Shown piece after piece: positions 48,840-58,649 of a stretch of 64,000 nt of DNA; positions within the stretch are counted from its first letter, which is position 1, and each line of letters opens with the position of its first letter. Position numbers and translations under genes: made by a program. Origin of the DNA: Pseudoalteromonas carrageenovora IAM 12662 (GTDB taxonomy: Bacteria; Pseudomonadota; Gammaproteobacteria; Enterobacterales; Alteromonadaceae); the NCBI RefSeq assembly GCF_900239935.1, contig NZ_LT965928.1, positions 2,745,520 through 2,809,519 on the forward strand. The letters are read 5' to 3'. Below the pieces are notes generated by a model. The model worked only from the letters and a program-made list of their open reading frames with translations. It searched no databases and was not told the DNA's origin.

Positions 48840-50492
48840 CTAACGGCTTCTAACTAGGCGTACATAAGCGGTGTTTTCTTTAGGGTAAGCAAGGTCATTC
48901 CCGCTACTCATATCGATAATATAAGCTTGCGATAAACTAGTACCATCGGCGGCTGTTTGCGAGGTCCAATAAGGTAAATCTACATCTTCTATCTCGCCCG
49001 CTTGAGGAATATAAGGAAATAACGATTCGTCGATCAATACTCTTTGCCCTTGCTTGCCATAATCAATTAAACCTAAAAGCTCAGTGTACGTTGGTAAACG
49101 CCAATTAGTACCACCACAAAAATCTAAGTCGTTCACTTCGTTTATATAACTTTGAACTCCACAACTTGTATCGTTAGGACACGTGCTATTTGCAGTACTT
49201 GTATCTGTAAAAGTAGTCTCTCCTATATCCCAAAAGTAATGATTTTGCCCATCTCGCAATGAGGTGTCTGGCACAGTACCTGAAGGAGCACTTTTTACTT
49301 CCCACACTAAGCCAGTCACATTATCGCGAATACAGGTAAAGTCACTGCTATCATCTGCAACTTCATCGGCAAACTTGTTTAACTTAGTATAATCAAATGC
49401 CAGATTACCTTTACCTACTTTATCTAATCTATTTGCGTAACTATCGCGGCCAAGCTCAGCATCTTGCTCAGGAAAGTCATCACTTGCGCAGTTTATTCGT
49501 TGAGTATTGTTATAGCACTCACCTACACCGCTGTCGTTTATAAGTCCCAGCGCTTTAGGTGTAACATCAACAAATAAAGAATCTGTATCGGTACGCCCTT
49601 TTGAATCTGTTACTGTCACCTCAAAGCTTAAAGTAGTATCTGTATCTACATCAGATGCAGTAAATGTTGTTGTACATTGGCTCGCGCTACTAAGCGTTTC
49701 GGCATTACCGGTAAGTTGTTGCCAGGTACACTCATAAGTATCCGTGACTGTTTCACTGCCTGTTGCATCTAGGGTAACTAATTCAAACTCTTCTACAGTT
49801 TGATCATCCCCAGCATTAGCATCCACCAGCTCATTAGTTTTATTAAGTGTCATATCATATTGCGTACTTGCTTGCCCACCTTCATCGTCAGTAATTGTTA
49901 ATTTCCAAGATAAATTGGTATTGCTTTCAAGTAACGGATGAGAGAAGCTCAGCGTTGACTCATCAAAGCTTGTAATATCAAGATCTAAGCCTGATAACTG
50001 TTCCCAAAAATAAGTATCTATTTGGCCATTGTCATCAGGATCTGTTGATTCAAGAGCACTTAAGGTAATTGTATCTTTATAAACAGAGGGAAGTGTTTCG
50101 GGTAAGGTTTGCGTTACTACCACAAGAGGTAGCTGATTATTAGAACTAACAGAAATTGTAATATCATCACTAACAGCACTGCTTCCAGTACTTTGATAGC
50201 TAACTCTTAAAATTATTTCGCTGTCAGCTTTAACATCTGGTGCTGTAAGGGTTTGCTCTGCACCATCAAGTGGGAATCCATCTAAACTTGGGCCACTTAC
50301 TTGTTGCCAAGTAAATGTACCGTCTGCAGGAGAGCCTTGTGCAGTAATGGTAAATTCACTTTTTTCGATAATTTGTAAGTCAGTTCCGGCATTCACTGAT
50401 GACTCTATACCGGTATCGTCGCTACCACCACCGCCTCCACACGCACTCAGCAAACCGCAAGAAATGAGAGGGATTAAAGCAAACGCTTTCAT
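48840..50492 (-). CDS. lipoprotein with PKD-like repeats and a C-terminal DUF1566 domain
   Basis: 550 residues. A lipobox (LLSAC, cysteine near residue 18) is followed by a glycine stretch. Three PKD/Ig-like repeats run through about residues 35-310 (the third is ANAGDDQTVEEFELVTLDATGS). A C-terminal DUF1566 domain (about 325-550) has TGLVWEVKSA, NWRLPTYTELLGLIDYG, YWTSQ and AYVRLVRSR. Probably displayed on the outer membrane surface. The ATG at 50492 is used (AAGGTG 6 bases upstream); a GTG 9 bases earlier is in frame. It is cotranscribed with the small DUF1566 gene. Confidence 0.8.
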   Translation of the reverse strand: MKAFALIPLISCGLLSACGGGGGSDDTGIESSVNAGTDLQIIEKSEFTITAQGSPADGTFTWQQVSGPSLDGFPLDGAEQTLTAPDVKADSEIILRVSYQSTGSSAVSDDITISVSSNNQLPLVVVTQTLPETLPSVYKDTITLSALESTDPDDNGQIDTYFWEQLSGLDLDITSFDESTLSFSHPLLESNTNLSWKLTITDDEGGQASTQYDMTLNKTNELVDANAGDDQTVEEFELVTLDATGSETVTDTYECTWQQLTGNAETLSSASQCTTTFTASDVDTDTTLSFEVTVTDSKGRTDTDSLFVDVTPKALGLINDSGVGECYNNTQRINCASDDFPEQDAELGRDSYANRLDKVGKGNLAFDYTKLNKFADEVADDSSDFTCIRDNVTGLVWEVKSAPSGTVPDTSLRDGQNHYFWDIGETTFTDTSTANSTCPNDTSCGVQSYINEVNDLDFCGGTNWRLPTYTELLGLIDYGKQGQRVLIDESLFPYIPQAGEIEDVDLPYWTSQTAADGTSLSQAYIIDMSSGNDLAYPKENTAYVRLVRSR

Positions 50493-50560
50493 ACGTAGCA
50501 CCTTTTATGTCAAATAATTACTATAGTGTAATCACAAGCAATAAAGATGCCATTAAATAG

Positions 50561-50893
50561 CTACATATAAGTATCTTGATGGATACGCACAAACAACTTT
50601 GTACCTATTTTACTGTAATCTACCTTGTACTCTCGACCATCCAAAGCCTGAATAAAAAGCAGTTGCTTTTCTTCACCAAAAACATCTGCACTGCTAACGT
50701 AAACCATTTCTAGGTAACGGTCTTTTGCGTCACGTCGATTTTTAGGTAACTCTTCTTTAAATGGTTCTAGGCCATTTTGAGTTACTTTTATTTTAGGGTG
50801 GATCTCAGAGTTAACTACCACTAAATCAAGTTTTTTGTCTTTATGTATTATGGTATTTCGACCACTTTTTAAAAAGGCTCTGTCTTGGCTCAT
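50561..50893 (-). CDS. uncharacterised 110-residue protein
   Basis: 110 residues, soluble, no signal peptide or TM segment. It is basic at the N-terminus (LKSGRNTIIHKDKKLDLVVV) and ends in KLFVRIHQDTYM. I do not recognise the family. It lies 21 bp after the membrane-protein gene at 50915, same strand, and 60 bp before the DUF1566 lipoprotein gene. Positional linkage is the only functional hint. Confidence 0.6.
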   Translation of the reverse strand: MSQDRAFLKSGRNTIIHKDKKLDLVVVNSEIHPKIKVTQNGLEPFKEELPKNRRDAKDRYLEMVYVSSADVFGEEKQLLFIQALDGREYKVDYSKIGTKLFVRIHQDTYM

Positions 50894-50914
50894 CTTCTTT
50901 CCTACAGCCGCAAT

Positions 50915-51619
50915 TTAATTATTAATTTGCGACGCTATAAACTGACTGGGCTGGCGCTTCCACTTATTTAAGTTAGCACTAAATGCCCAAATATCTCTAT
51001 CTAATACACTGGCAGGTAACAATAAGTCGTAACCTGTTAACAGTTGAAGGTGCTTAGTTCTATTAGCAAACATAGCTATAAGTCCAGTATAGCTCTTTCC
51101 TTTTAAGGAAGTGTAATGTGTATCTTCTATTAACCATTCTGATGGGCAATTGCCATTTTTGCAATGTTTTTGAACAACTTGCATAAATAAGTTGCGCTGT
51201 TCTATTAATAGTTTCCCTGCAATTCGCGGTGCAATACTTGTTAAAAACTCATCTATGTCGTTTAATTTAACACCCACAGCATTAAGCTCTAGGTGATCAA
51301 GCCCATCTTCTACTTTGGGGATCCCACTGTGATGAAAATTACTCCAAGACATGCTCCACGCGCCATATTTGTGGCAATAAATTAATTCAGACTCACTTAA
51401 AACTAGACTGTAATAAGGCTCTTGAGTTTTTAAAAAACCAACAAAAATAGCGGCTATACACAAACTTACTAAAAATATTTCTAGTATGCTAATTTCACCC
51501 GGCCGCAATAAGTTAAACAGCATGATAAAGGCAAGGCCTACCGCCCCAACAATAAGTATTTCTATTGCATAGCGAGCTCCTTGAGCACGATATTTAACCG
51601 CTTTGTTAAGTTTATCCAT
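50915..51619 (-). CDS. uncharacterised membrane protein (DUF2982-like)
   Basis: 234 residues from MDKLNKAVKYRAQG; a TTG at 51646 is in frame but unlikely. Two hydrophobic segments (about 18-38 and 45-62) near the N-terminus, then a soluble region with TQEPYYSLVLSESELIYCHKYGAWSMSWSNFHHSGIP and a C-terminal WAFSANLNKWKRQPSQFI. I suspect the DUF2982 family found in marine gammaproteobacteria but could not verify it. No function is claimed. Confidence 0.65.
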   Translation of the reverse strand: MDKLNKAVKYRAQGARYAIEILIVGAVGLAFIMLFNLLRPGEISILEIFLVSLCIAAIFVGFLKTQEPYYSLVLSESELIYCHKYGAWSMSWSNFHHSGIPKVEDGLDHLELNAVGVKLNDIDEFLTSIAPRIAGKLLIEQRNLFMQVVQKHCKNGNCPSEWLIEDTHYTSLKGKSYTGLIAMFANRTKHLQLLTGYDLLLPASVLDRDIWAFSANLNKWKRQPSQFIASQINN

Positions 51620-51856
51620 ATTGATAAAACACCATATAAAATACAAACATAATAACGGCCCAAAGTATGACCTTTCTTGTGGTTAAACAAAAACTACAGG
51701 TGGTTTTAAATTTCATACATTTACCGCTTTTCCTCAACAAAATAGGAACAATGAATAAATCTTATTTACTTTTACGCTTAACGCACAAATTTATGAGATA
51801 CATAACCGCCTTTTCCCGGTCTTATTTCGTACAATACTTACAATTCATTTTCAGGT

Positions 51857-52918
51857 ATGAAATCAATGTACTCAAGACAATCAGGTAAAGCTCTCTTTCC
51901 ATTTATCATTACACTACTTTTAATATTTAGCGTTTACTTATATTTACCCGCTAGCCACGGTGAACAGGCCGATTTATCGCAAATGTCGACCCAAGTAACA
52001 GCTCACACGGTTACCTCTCAAGAAAACGCAGTAATGATAGAAGCCATTGGTAGTGCCCGCGCAAACCAAGCAATTTATATTAAAAGTGCACAAAACGACT
52101 ATGTCACAGATATATACTTTAAAGATGGCGACTTAGTCAGTAAAGGTCAAAAATTAGTTCAACTACAAAGCCAGCAAGAACAACTAGCGGTTAAAGAACT
52201 AGGCATAAACCTGCGTGAAGAAAAGCGCCAGCTAGACCGCCTTACTGAGCTTTCACGTACGCAATCAACAGCAAAGTCACTACTAGAGGAGCAACTTTCG
52301 CGTGTTGATGCAACAGAGGCTCAACTAGAAAGCGCAAAAACAAAGCTAAACGAAATGACGATTACTGCGCCTTTTTCTGGTCTACTAGGTAAACGAGAAA
52401 TATCAGTAGGTGCATACGTAAGTAATACAACCATTATCACAACACTTGATGATATTAGTATTATTAAAGTTGATTTTAAAGTGCCTGAAAAATACTTATC
52501 TCAGCTAGCTATAGGTATGAAGGTATTAACTCAAAACGACGCCTACCCAGGGCAAACGTTTAACGGCAAAGTAACGCATATTAGCTCGCGTATCGACTCT
52601 GTAACTCGCAGCGTTGAAGTTACTGCAAGCTTTGCTAATAAATCAGGATTACTTCGCCCTGGCATGTTATTAAACACGGCTCTGGAGCTAAGTAGTAATC
52701 AGGCATTAATGGTGCCTGAAAAAGCCGTGATCCCACTTCAAGATAAACATTTTGTATTTCAAATTACTGATGGTGTAGCTAACCGAATTGAAGTACATGT
52801 TGCCGGCAGAAACAATGGTTGGGTTGCTATTGATGAAGGCTTAACCGATGGCGAGCAAATTGTTACTGAAGGGCTAATAAAAATTCGCTCTGGTAGCAAA
52901 GTAAGCATAAAGGGGTAA
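51857..52918 (+). CDS. RND efflux periplasmic adaptor (membrane fusion) protein
   Basis: 353 residues; an N-terminal TM anchor (about 12-32), the biotinyl-lipoyl-like hairpin half (SVGAYVSNTT, TDGEQIVTEGL) and a short coiled-coil hairpin with ELGINLREEKRQLDRLTELSRTQ (about 105-150), all in HlyD/AcrA order. It couples the inner-membrane pump to an outer-membrane factor (no TolC gene nearby). It is 3 bp before the RND pump gene. Two ATGs at the start (51857, 51866) are possible. Confidence 0.9.
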   Translation: MKSMYSRQSGKALFPFIITLLLIFSVYLYLPASHGEQADLSQMSTQVTAHTVTSQENAVMIEAIGSARANQAIYIKSAQNDYVTDIYFKDGDLVSKGQKLVQLQSQQEQLAVKELGINLREEKRQLDRLTELSRTQSTAKSLLEEQLSRVDATEAQLESAKTKLNEMTITAPFSGLLGKREISVGAYVSNTTIITTLDDISIIKVDFKVPEKYLSQLAIGMKVLTQNDAYPGQTFNGKVTHISSRIDSVTRSVEVTASFANKSGLLRPGMLLNTALELSSNQALMVPEKAVIPLQDKHFVFQITDGVANRIEVHVAGRNNGWVAIDEGLTDGEQIVTEGLIKIRSGSKVSIKG

Positions 52919-52921
52919 TAC

Positions 52922-55900
52922 GTGAAGATTACAGATACTAGCGTTAAACGCCCTGTTTTTGCCATTGTAATTAATTTACTACTGCTTACTTTTGGTTTGG
53001 TTGCTTTTACTATGCTGCCACTTCGAGAATACCCAGATATTGAAACGCCTATAGTAAATATAAGTACTGAGTACACTGGCGCGTCTGCTGAGATTATAGA
53101 AACCAAAATAACGCAAATAATTGAAAATCGTATATCAGGTATTGAAGGTATTAAAAGTATTAACTCATCAAGTCGTAATGGACGTTCAAACATTACTATT
53201 GAGTTTAATATTAACCGCGACATAGACGCTGCATCTAACGATGTACGAGAGCGAGTTGCTCGCGCTCTAGATAGCTTACCTGATCAAGTACGCCCACCTG
53301 AAATATCTAAATCAAATAGTGATGAAAGCCCTATTGCGTGGTTTGTACTAAACAGCGAAACAATGGATTCGTTGCAACTATCTGATTACGCTCAGCGTTT
53401 TACTGTTGACCGTTTGGCCGTCGTTGATGGTGTATCAAACGTACGTATTGGCGGAGAGCGCCAATACGCGATGAAAATTTGGCTAAATCGCCAAGCCATG
53501 GCTGCCCGTGGAATTACATCAAGTGATATAGAAAATACGCTACGTACAGAAAACGTTGAGCTACCAGCGGGTGAAATTGAGTCGATAGATCGTGACTTTA
53601 CTGTACGTACAGCCCGAAGCTATAAAGATCAACGCGATTTTAAAAACCTAGTAATAAAGCGTGGTGAAGAAGGCTATTTAGTACGTTTAGGTGAAGTTGC
53701 CGACGTTCAGCTAGAAGCTGCTGACGATGAAAGTTTGTTCCGTGGTAATGGCCGTAACATGATTGGTTTAGGCATTGTTAAGCAAGCTAAAGCAAACACG
53801 TTAACCGTGGTAGACAATGCCCGCAGCGAACTTGAAAAAATAAAACGAAACCTACCTGAAGGTACTACTATTCAAGACAGCTACGACTCCTCTGTGTTTA
53901 TTAAAGAGTCAATTAGTGAAGTTTACAGCACTCTAGCAATATCTATGGGGCTAGTTGTACTGGTTATATTTTTGTTTTTAGGCAATATACGAGCAACGCT
54001 TATCCCGGCAGTAACTGTACCCGTAGCACTGGTTGGTAGCTTTATGTTTTTACTTGCTATGGGTTACTCAATCAACCTATTAACGTTATTGGCATTAGTA
54101 TTGGCTATTGGTTTAGTCGTAGATGACGCCATTGTAATGCTTGAAAACATTCACCGCCGTATAGAGCTGGGTGAGCCACCGTTGTTAGCCGCATTTAGGG
54201 GCGCACGTGAAGTAGGTTTTGCAATTGTAGCAACCACACTAGTGCTTATATCGGTATTTGTGCCGCTTGTATTTATGGATGGCCGTATAGGCGCCTTATT
54301 TACAGAGTTTGCAATGGCTGTAAGTGCTGCCGTATTTTTCTCAAGCGTTACCGCGCTAACGCTTGCTCCTGCCCTTTGCTCTAAAGTACTTAAAGTATCT
54401 GACAAACCAAACAAGTTTAGCCTGTGGATGGACCGTCAGTTTACTAAAATAGAATCAAGCTATCGTAAGTCCTTATCTACCAATATAACCCGTAAATGGG
54501 GATTAATGGTGAGCTTATTACTTGCTGGCTTTGTTAGTTATTCGCTATTTTTACAAGTCCCCTCTGAGCTAACGCCAAAAGAAGACCGTGGTACATTCTT
54601 TATTATGATGAGTGGTCCAGAAGGCGCAAGCTACGAAAATAATGCCGCCAACATGGCAAAAATTGAAGAGCGCTTAATGCCCTATTCGCAAGCAGGTGAG
54701 CTTAGCCGTGTGCTTGTTCGAGTGCCTGGTTGGGGCGGTAGCGGCGGCGTGGCAATTGTAGGTATGGCCGATTGGGATAAGCGTAAACGCTCTACGTGGG
54801 AAGTAATGGATGAAATAAGCGGTAAAATGCAAGAAGTTACCGATGTACGTGCCTTTGCCATTATGCGCCGCGGTATTGGCGGTGGTGGCTCATCTCGCCC
54901 TATTGAGTTTGTATTGCAAGGTAACGATTACGCACAACTAGCCGATTGGCGCGACCGCATAATAAAACGTGCCGAGCAAAACCCAGGCCTTGTAAGAATC
55001 GACCATGATTATAAAGAAACCTTCCCACAGTTTTTAGTTAGCATAGATAAAAACAAAGCGGCTGATTTAGGTGTGTCGGTATCAGATGTGGGCACAACTC
55101 TTGAAACAATGTTGGGTCAGCGCCGCGTAACTACCTTTATTGACCGTGGTGAAGAGTACGATGTAATTTTAAAAGGTACAAAAGCCGATTTTGCTAACCC
55201 TACTGATATTTCAAACATATACCTTAAATCGCGAAGCGGTGAGCTAGTACCGCTAGACAGCCTTATCAGCTTAAAAGAAGAAGCCACAGCATCGCGATTA
55301 AATCGTTATAATCGTATGCGCGCTATAACGCTAAGCGCTAACTTAGCTGATGGCTATACGCTTGAGCAAGCGCTTAACTTTTTGAATGAAGTAGCCGCGC
55401 AGGAAAACGATATTGATGGTGCTGTAGATTATAAAGGCGAATCTCAGCTTTATTACGAAGGTGCATCTGCGATGACCTATGTATTTATACTTGCTCTTAC
55501 GGTTACTTTTTTAGTACTGGCAGCGCAATTTGAAAGCTTTATGCACCCGTTTGTAATTATGCTAACTGTACCGCTTGGCTTAATGGGCGCTATGTTTGGT
55601 TTATGGTCTACTGGCCTTACGCTCAATATTTACAGCCAAATTGGTATTGTCATGCTCATAGGTTTAAGCGCTAAAAACGGTATTTTAATCGTTGAGTTTA
55701 CTAACCAGCTACGTGATAAAGGCGTTGAATTTAGCGAAGCTATTTTGCAGGCAGCAACTCAGCGCTTACGCCCTATTATTATGACCTCGCTGACCACGGT
55801 TATGAGTTCGGTACCTTTAGTACTTGCCTCAGGTCCTGGTGCTGAAAGCCGCATGGTAATTGGTGTTGTTGTATTTACAGGCGTTATAGTCTCTACCTTG

Positions 55901-56020
55901 CTGACGCTTTTTGTTGTACCTGCTGCGTATTATGCGTTAGCTCGAAACACACAATCGCCTGAGTTTTTACAACAAAAACTTGATAAACAAGCACAAGATA
56001 AACCTTTAGAAGAGATCTAA
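52922..56020 (+). CDS. RND (HAE1-type) multidrug efflux transporter
   Basis: 1032 residues, GTG start after GGGG. The 12-TM RND layout is visible: N-terminal VKRPVFAIVINLLLLTFGLVAF, a large periplasmic loop, TM2-6 with ALVLAIGLVVDDAIVMLENI (TM4 with the double Asp for proton relay), a second periplasmic loop, and TM10 with IGIVMLIGLSAKNGILIVEF. The Asp pair and Lys in TM10 are intact. It forms a two-gene unit with the adaptor. Substrates are unknown. Confidence 0.94.
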   Translation: MKITDTSVKRPVFAIVINLLLLTFGLVAFTMLPLREYPDIETPIVNISTEYTGASAEIIETKITQIIENRISGIEGIKSINSSSRNGRSNITIEFNINRDIDAASNDVRERVARALDSLPDQVRPPEISKSNSDESPIAWFVLNSETMDSLQLSDYAQRFTVDRLAVVDGVSNVRIGGERQYAMKIWLNRQAMAARGITSSDIENTLRTENVELPAGEIESIDRDFTVRTARSYKDQRDFKNLVIKRGEEGYLVRLGEVADVQLEAADDESLFRGNGRNMIGLGIVKQAKANTLTVVDNARSELEKIKRNLPEGTTIQDSYDSSVFIKESISEVYSTLAISMGLVVLVIFLFLGNIRATLIPAVTVPVALVGSFMFLLAMGYSINLLTLLALVLAIGLVVDDAIVMLENIHRRIELGEPPLLAAFRGAREVGFAIVATTLVLISVFVPLVFMDGRIGALFTEFAMAVSAAVFFSSVTALTLAPALCSKVLKVSDKPNKFSLWMDRQFTKIESSYRKSLSTNITRKWGLMVSLLLAGFVSYSLFLQVPSELTPKEDRGTFFIMMSGPEGASYENNAANMAKIEERLMPYSQAGELSRVLVRVPGWGGSGGVAIVGMADWDKRKRSTWEVMDEISGKMQEVTDVRAFAIMRRGIGGGGSSRPIEFVLQGNDYAQLADWRDRIIKRAEQNPGLVRIDHDYKETFPQFLVSIDKNKAADLGVSVSDVGTTLETMLGQRRVTTFIDRGEEYDVILKGTKADFANPTDISNIYLKSRSGELVPLDSLISLKEEATASRLNRYNRMRAITLSANLADGYTLEQALNFLNEVAAQENDIDGAVDYKGESQLYYEGASAMTYVFILALTVTFLVLAAQFESFMHPFVIMLTVPLGLMGAMFGLWSTGLTLNIYSQIGIVMLIGLSAKNGILIVEFTNQLRDKGVEFSEAILQAATQRLRPIIMTSLTTVMSSVPLVLASGPGAESRMVIGVVVFTGVIVSTLLTLFVVPAAYYALARNTQSPEFLQQKLDKQAQDKPLEEI

Positions 56021-56105
56021 CCGCTTAATTGCGCCGTAACCTTGTTGTTACGGCGCATTCATTTTATGCTCGCCTTTAAACTCCATACACATTTAGGAAT
56101 AATTT

Positions 56106-56642
56106 ATGAGCTCAGCAAAGCAAGTAACAACATTTGGTGGCGGCTGTTTTTGGTGTATAGATGCTGCATTTAGGCGTGTAAATGGCGTATTAAACGTAAG
56201 TTCTGGTTACACTGGCGGCGAAACAAACACGCCGACTTACCAATCAGTTTGTACAGGTACTACCGGGCATGCAGAAGTTGTTAAAATTGAATTTGACAGC
56301 GCTATAGTGAGCTTTGAAAGACTTTTAGCAATGTTTTTTACTTTGCATGATGCAACGCAATTAAATCGCCAAGGTAACGATATAGGCACGCAATACAGAA
56401 GCGTTGTCTATTACCATGACGACGCGCAATTAACACAAACCAATGAAATGATAGCCCAATTACAAAACCACGTTAGCGAGCCAATAGTGACAGAGGTTAG
56501 CCCAGCTACAACGTATTACCCAGCAGAGCATTATCATCAAGATTACTACAACGAAAACCCACAACAAGGTTACTGTAGTATTTTAATAGCACCTAAATTA
56601 CACAAGTTTGAAACCGTTTTTAAAGAGTTTTTAACTGAGTAA
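56106..56642 (+). CDS. msrA: peptide methionine sulfoxide reductase MsrA
   Basis: Reduces the S-epimer of methionine sulfoxide. 178 residues. The catalytic GCFWCIDA (Cys14) is near the N-terminus, followed by SGYTGGETNTPTY, TGHAEVVKIEFD and YFHPAEHYHQDYY-like YPAEHYHQDYY. No signal peptide, so it is cytoplasmic. It is shorter than E. coli MsrA (212), typical of the compact form. Start ATG with AGGAA upstream. Confidence 0.95.
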   Translation: MSSAKQVTTFGGGCFWCIDAAFRRVNGVLNVSSGYTGGETNTPTYQSVCTGTTGHAEVVKIEFDSAIVSFERLLAMFFTLHDATQLNRQGNDIGTQYRSVVYYHDDAQLTQTNEMIAQLQNHVSEPIVTEVSPATTYYPAEHYHQDYYNENPQQGYCSILIAPKLHKFETVFKEFLTE

Positions 56643-56688
56643 CTAATTTAAGCAGTTAATTTAAGTAGTTAAATTTAGCTACACATTA

Positions 56689-56714
56689 AAAAGCCCGATT
56701 TAAATCGGGCTTTT
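56689..56714. terminator. bidirectional terminator after msrA
   Basis: A perfect 13-bp stem (AAAAGCCCGATTT / AAATCGGGCTTTT) with little or no loop, serving msrA and the convergent btuB. Just upstream are near-repeats of TTTAAGCAGTTAA and TTTAAGTAGTTAAA. Confidence 0.85.
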
Positions 56715-56768
56715 GTATTTTCAGCTCAACTTAATAAACCTTTAACTAGAAAAGGTTATTAAAGACGA

Positions 56769-58598
56769 CTAAAACTGGTAGCTTGCGCCTGCAAAGAAGC
56801 GACGCTCTGGTGTGTTGTAGTAATACACTTCGCCCGTTGTAAAATCAGCATTTGAATCAACCGCGTTGTATTCTTTATCAAATAAATTTTCTACACGAAG
56901 AGATACTTCAATGTGCTCATTTACTTGGTAATTACCCGCTAAGTTCCAAAGTGTGTAAGAACCTAAACGCGTTACTGCGCCTTCTCGGTCACTACGGTAT
57001 TGCATATCTAGTGTTGCATCAAATGCACCAAACTGTTTTGCTACTTCCCAGTTGAATGTACGTTTAGCAACGTTACGTAATTCTGCGCCTGTTTCTTTGT
57101 TTTCTGCACTTAAGTAAGCAAAGTTAATATTGCTATCAAAACCATAAAACTGCTGAGAAAGGCTAAACTCAACCCCTTCATAGCGTGCTTCGTTAATGTT
57201 AGCTAAAGCAAAATTTGCATCGTAATCAATTTTATCTTCAATGTCGTTTCTAAAAATAGCGACATCAACTTGTGCAGCATCAAAGTTAACATTTACGCCA
57301 AGTTCACGGTTTAAAGACTTTTCAGGCTGCAGATCAGGATTACCAAAATTAGGATAGTATAAATCGTTAAAGGTAGGCGCTTTAAAACCTGTACTTTGGC
57401 TTATACGAAATGTTGAATCTTTAGATAAATGGTAACCCGCGGCAGCAGTGTAAGTTGTTTCGTCACCAAACTGCTCGTCATCATCTTGGCGAAAAGTTAA
57501 ATTAGCCAGTACTGTGTCGGTATCGTAATAAGCACCTACAAACACAGCAAGTACGTCACGGTTATCTTCAACAAATACCTCAGAGCTGTGCGACACATCA
57601 TCGTTATACCAGTTAACACCACCACTAATATTAACGTCACTAGAAACTGTATATTGGCCGTTATAATCAATTTGTGTACGTTTAGTTATAAACGTGCTTG
57701 TGATTGGCAAGCCCGTAGAGAAATTAACATACGTGTTATCAGAGTCATCTGTTGAAATTGCAACATCAATACTGTGCGATTGGTTGGTATAATTTTTATT
57801 CCAAAGCGCTGATAACTGATAGTTTTTAAAGTCATTAACCTCTACAGTACTTGTTGCAGGGCTAAAGCGACTATCGTAATCTGCGTAACCTTCGTTGTAT
57901 TGACCTAGTAACTTAAAGTCGCCGTAATGTGCGTCGGAGTAATTTACTTTAAAACCAAGGTTTTTATTTTCATAGCCATCTTCATCGGGTGCCACACCTT
58001 GCAATGCGTCAAAGCCATCTGTTTTTTCATAACCCGCATTAAAAGCGGTGGTTACCTCAGCCGATTTAACAGAGCCCGCAACTTGATAGTTTTGGTATGC
58101 GTCTGAGCCAAAAGTAGCATCTAAAGATAAATTATCAGCTTCACGCGTAATAATATTAATAACACCCGCAAGAGCATCTGAGCCATAAACAGCAGCACGT
58201 GAGCCTTTAATAATTTCGATACGCTCAATACTATTTAAAGGAACATTACTTAGCGCTTTTTGACCAAGCGTTGCCGAACCCGTCCGTACGCCATCGATTA
58301 AAATTAACGTATCGCCAGAACCCGTACCACGTAAAGACACGCCAGAATTTTGGCCAAAGCCACCGTTAGGATTAATTTGAAAGCCAACTTGTTTACTTAA
58401 TAGCGTTGGTAAGTCACGCACGTTGCTTGCATCTATTTCGGCGCGGTCAATAACATTTACGCTTGCTAAAACATCATTAATTGATTGCTCAAATTTATTA
58501 GCAGTAACAGTTATCTTTTCGATTGAATTATCTGTAGCAGACACAGAAAATGACAGCGCAGCAGTAATTGCAACGCCAAGTGTTGTTTTATTTAACAT
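56769..58598 (-). CDS. btuB: TonB-dependent cobalamin receptor BtuB-like
   Basis: 609 residues from MLNKTTLGVAITAALSFSVSA (signal peptide). The TonB box-like EKITVTANKFEQ precedes a plug domain (about 30-140: GFQINPNGGFGQNSGVSLRGTGSGDTLILIDGVRTGSATLGQKALSNVP and RIEIIKGSRAAVYGSDALAGVINIIT). The barrel ends in RRFFAGASYQF. E. coli BtuB is 614. A cobalamin riboswitch lies directly upstream, strongly supporting vitamin B12 or corrinoid as the substrate. An upstream in-frame ATG (58625) is rejected: AGGGA precedes the chosen ATG. It is monocistronic. Confidence 0.92.
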   Translation of the reverse strand: MLNKTTLGVAITAALSFSVSATDNSIEKITVTANKFEQSINDVLASVNVIDRAEIDASNVRDLPTLLSKQVGFQINPNGGFGQNSGVSLRGTGSGDTLILIDGVRTGSATLGQKALSNVPLNSIERIEIIKGSRAAVYGSDALAGVINIITREADNLSLDATFGSDAYQNYQVAGSVKSAEVTTAFNAGYEKTDGFDALQGVAPDEDGYENKNLGFKVNYSDAHYGDFKLLGQYNEGYADYDSRFSPATSTVEVNDFKNYQLSALWNKNYTNQSHSIDVAISTDDSDNTYVNFSTGLPITSTFITKRTQIDYNGQYTVSSDVNISGGVNWYNDDVSHSSEVFVEDNRDVLAVFVGAYYDTDTVLANLTFRQDDDEQFGDETTYTAAAGYHLSKDSTFRISQSTGFKAPTFNDLYYPNFGNPDLQPEKSLNRELGVNVNFDAAQVDVAIFRNDIEDKIDYDANFALANINEARYEGVEFSLSQQFYGFDSNINFAYLSAENKETGAELRNVAKRTFNWEVAKQFGAFDATLDMQYRSDREGAVTRLGSYTLWNLAGNYQVNEHIEVSLRVENLFDKEYNAVDSNADFTTGEVYYYNTPERRFFAGASYQF

Positions 58599-58649
58599 GA
58601 TGGTCCCTATCTTTGCCCACCGCAAAGATTTAAGTAAGTAAGATTACTT

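Noticed and set aside
51667..51888. 73-residue open frame upstream of the RND adaptor
   Set aside because: It overlaps the adaptor start by 32 bp, has no ribosome site, and its composition looks like translated AT-rich leader.
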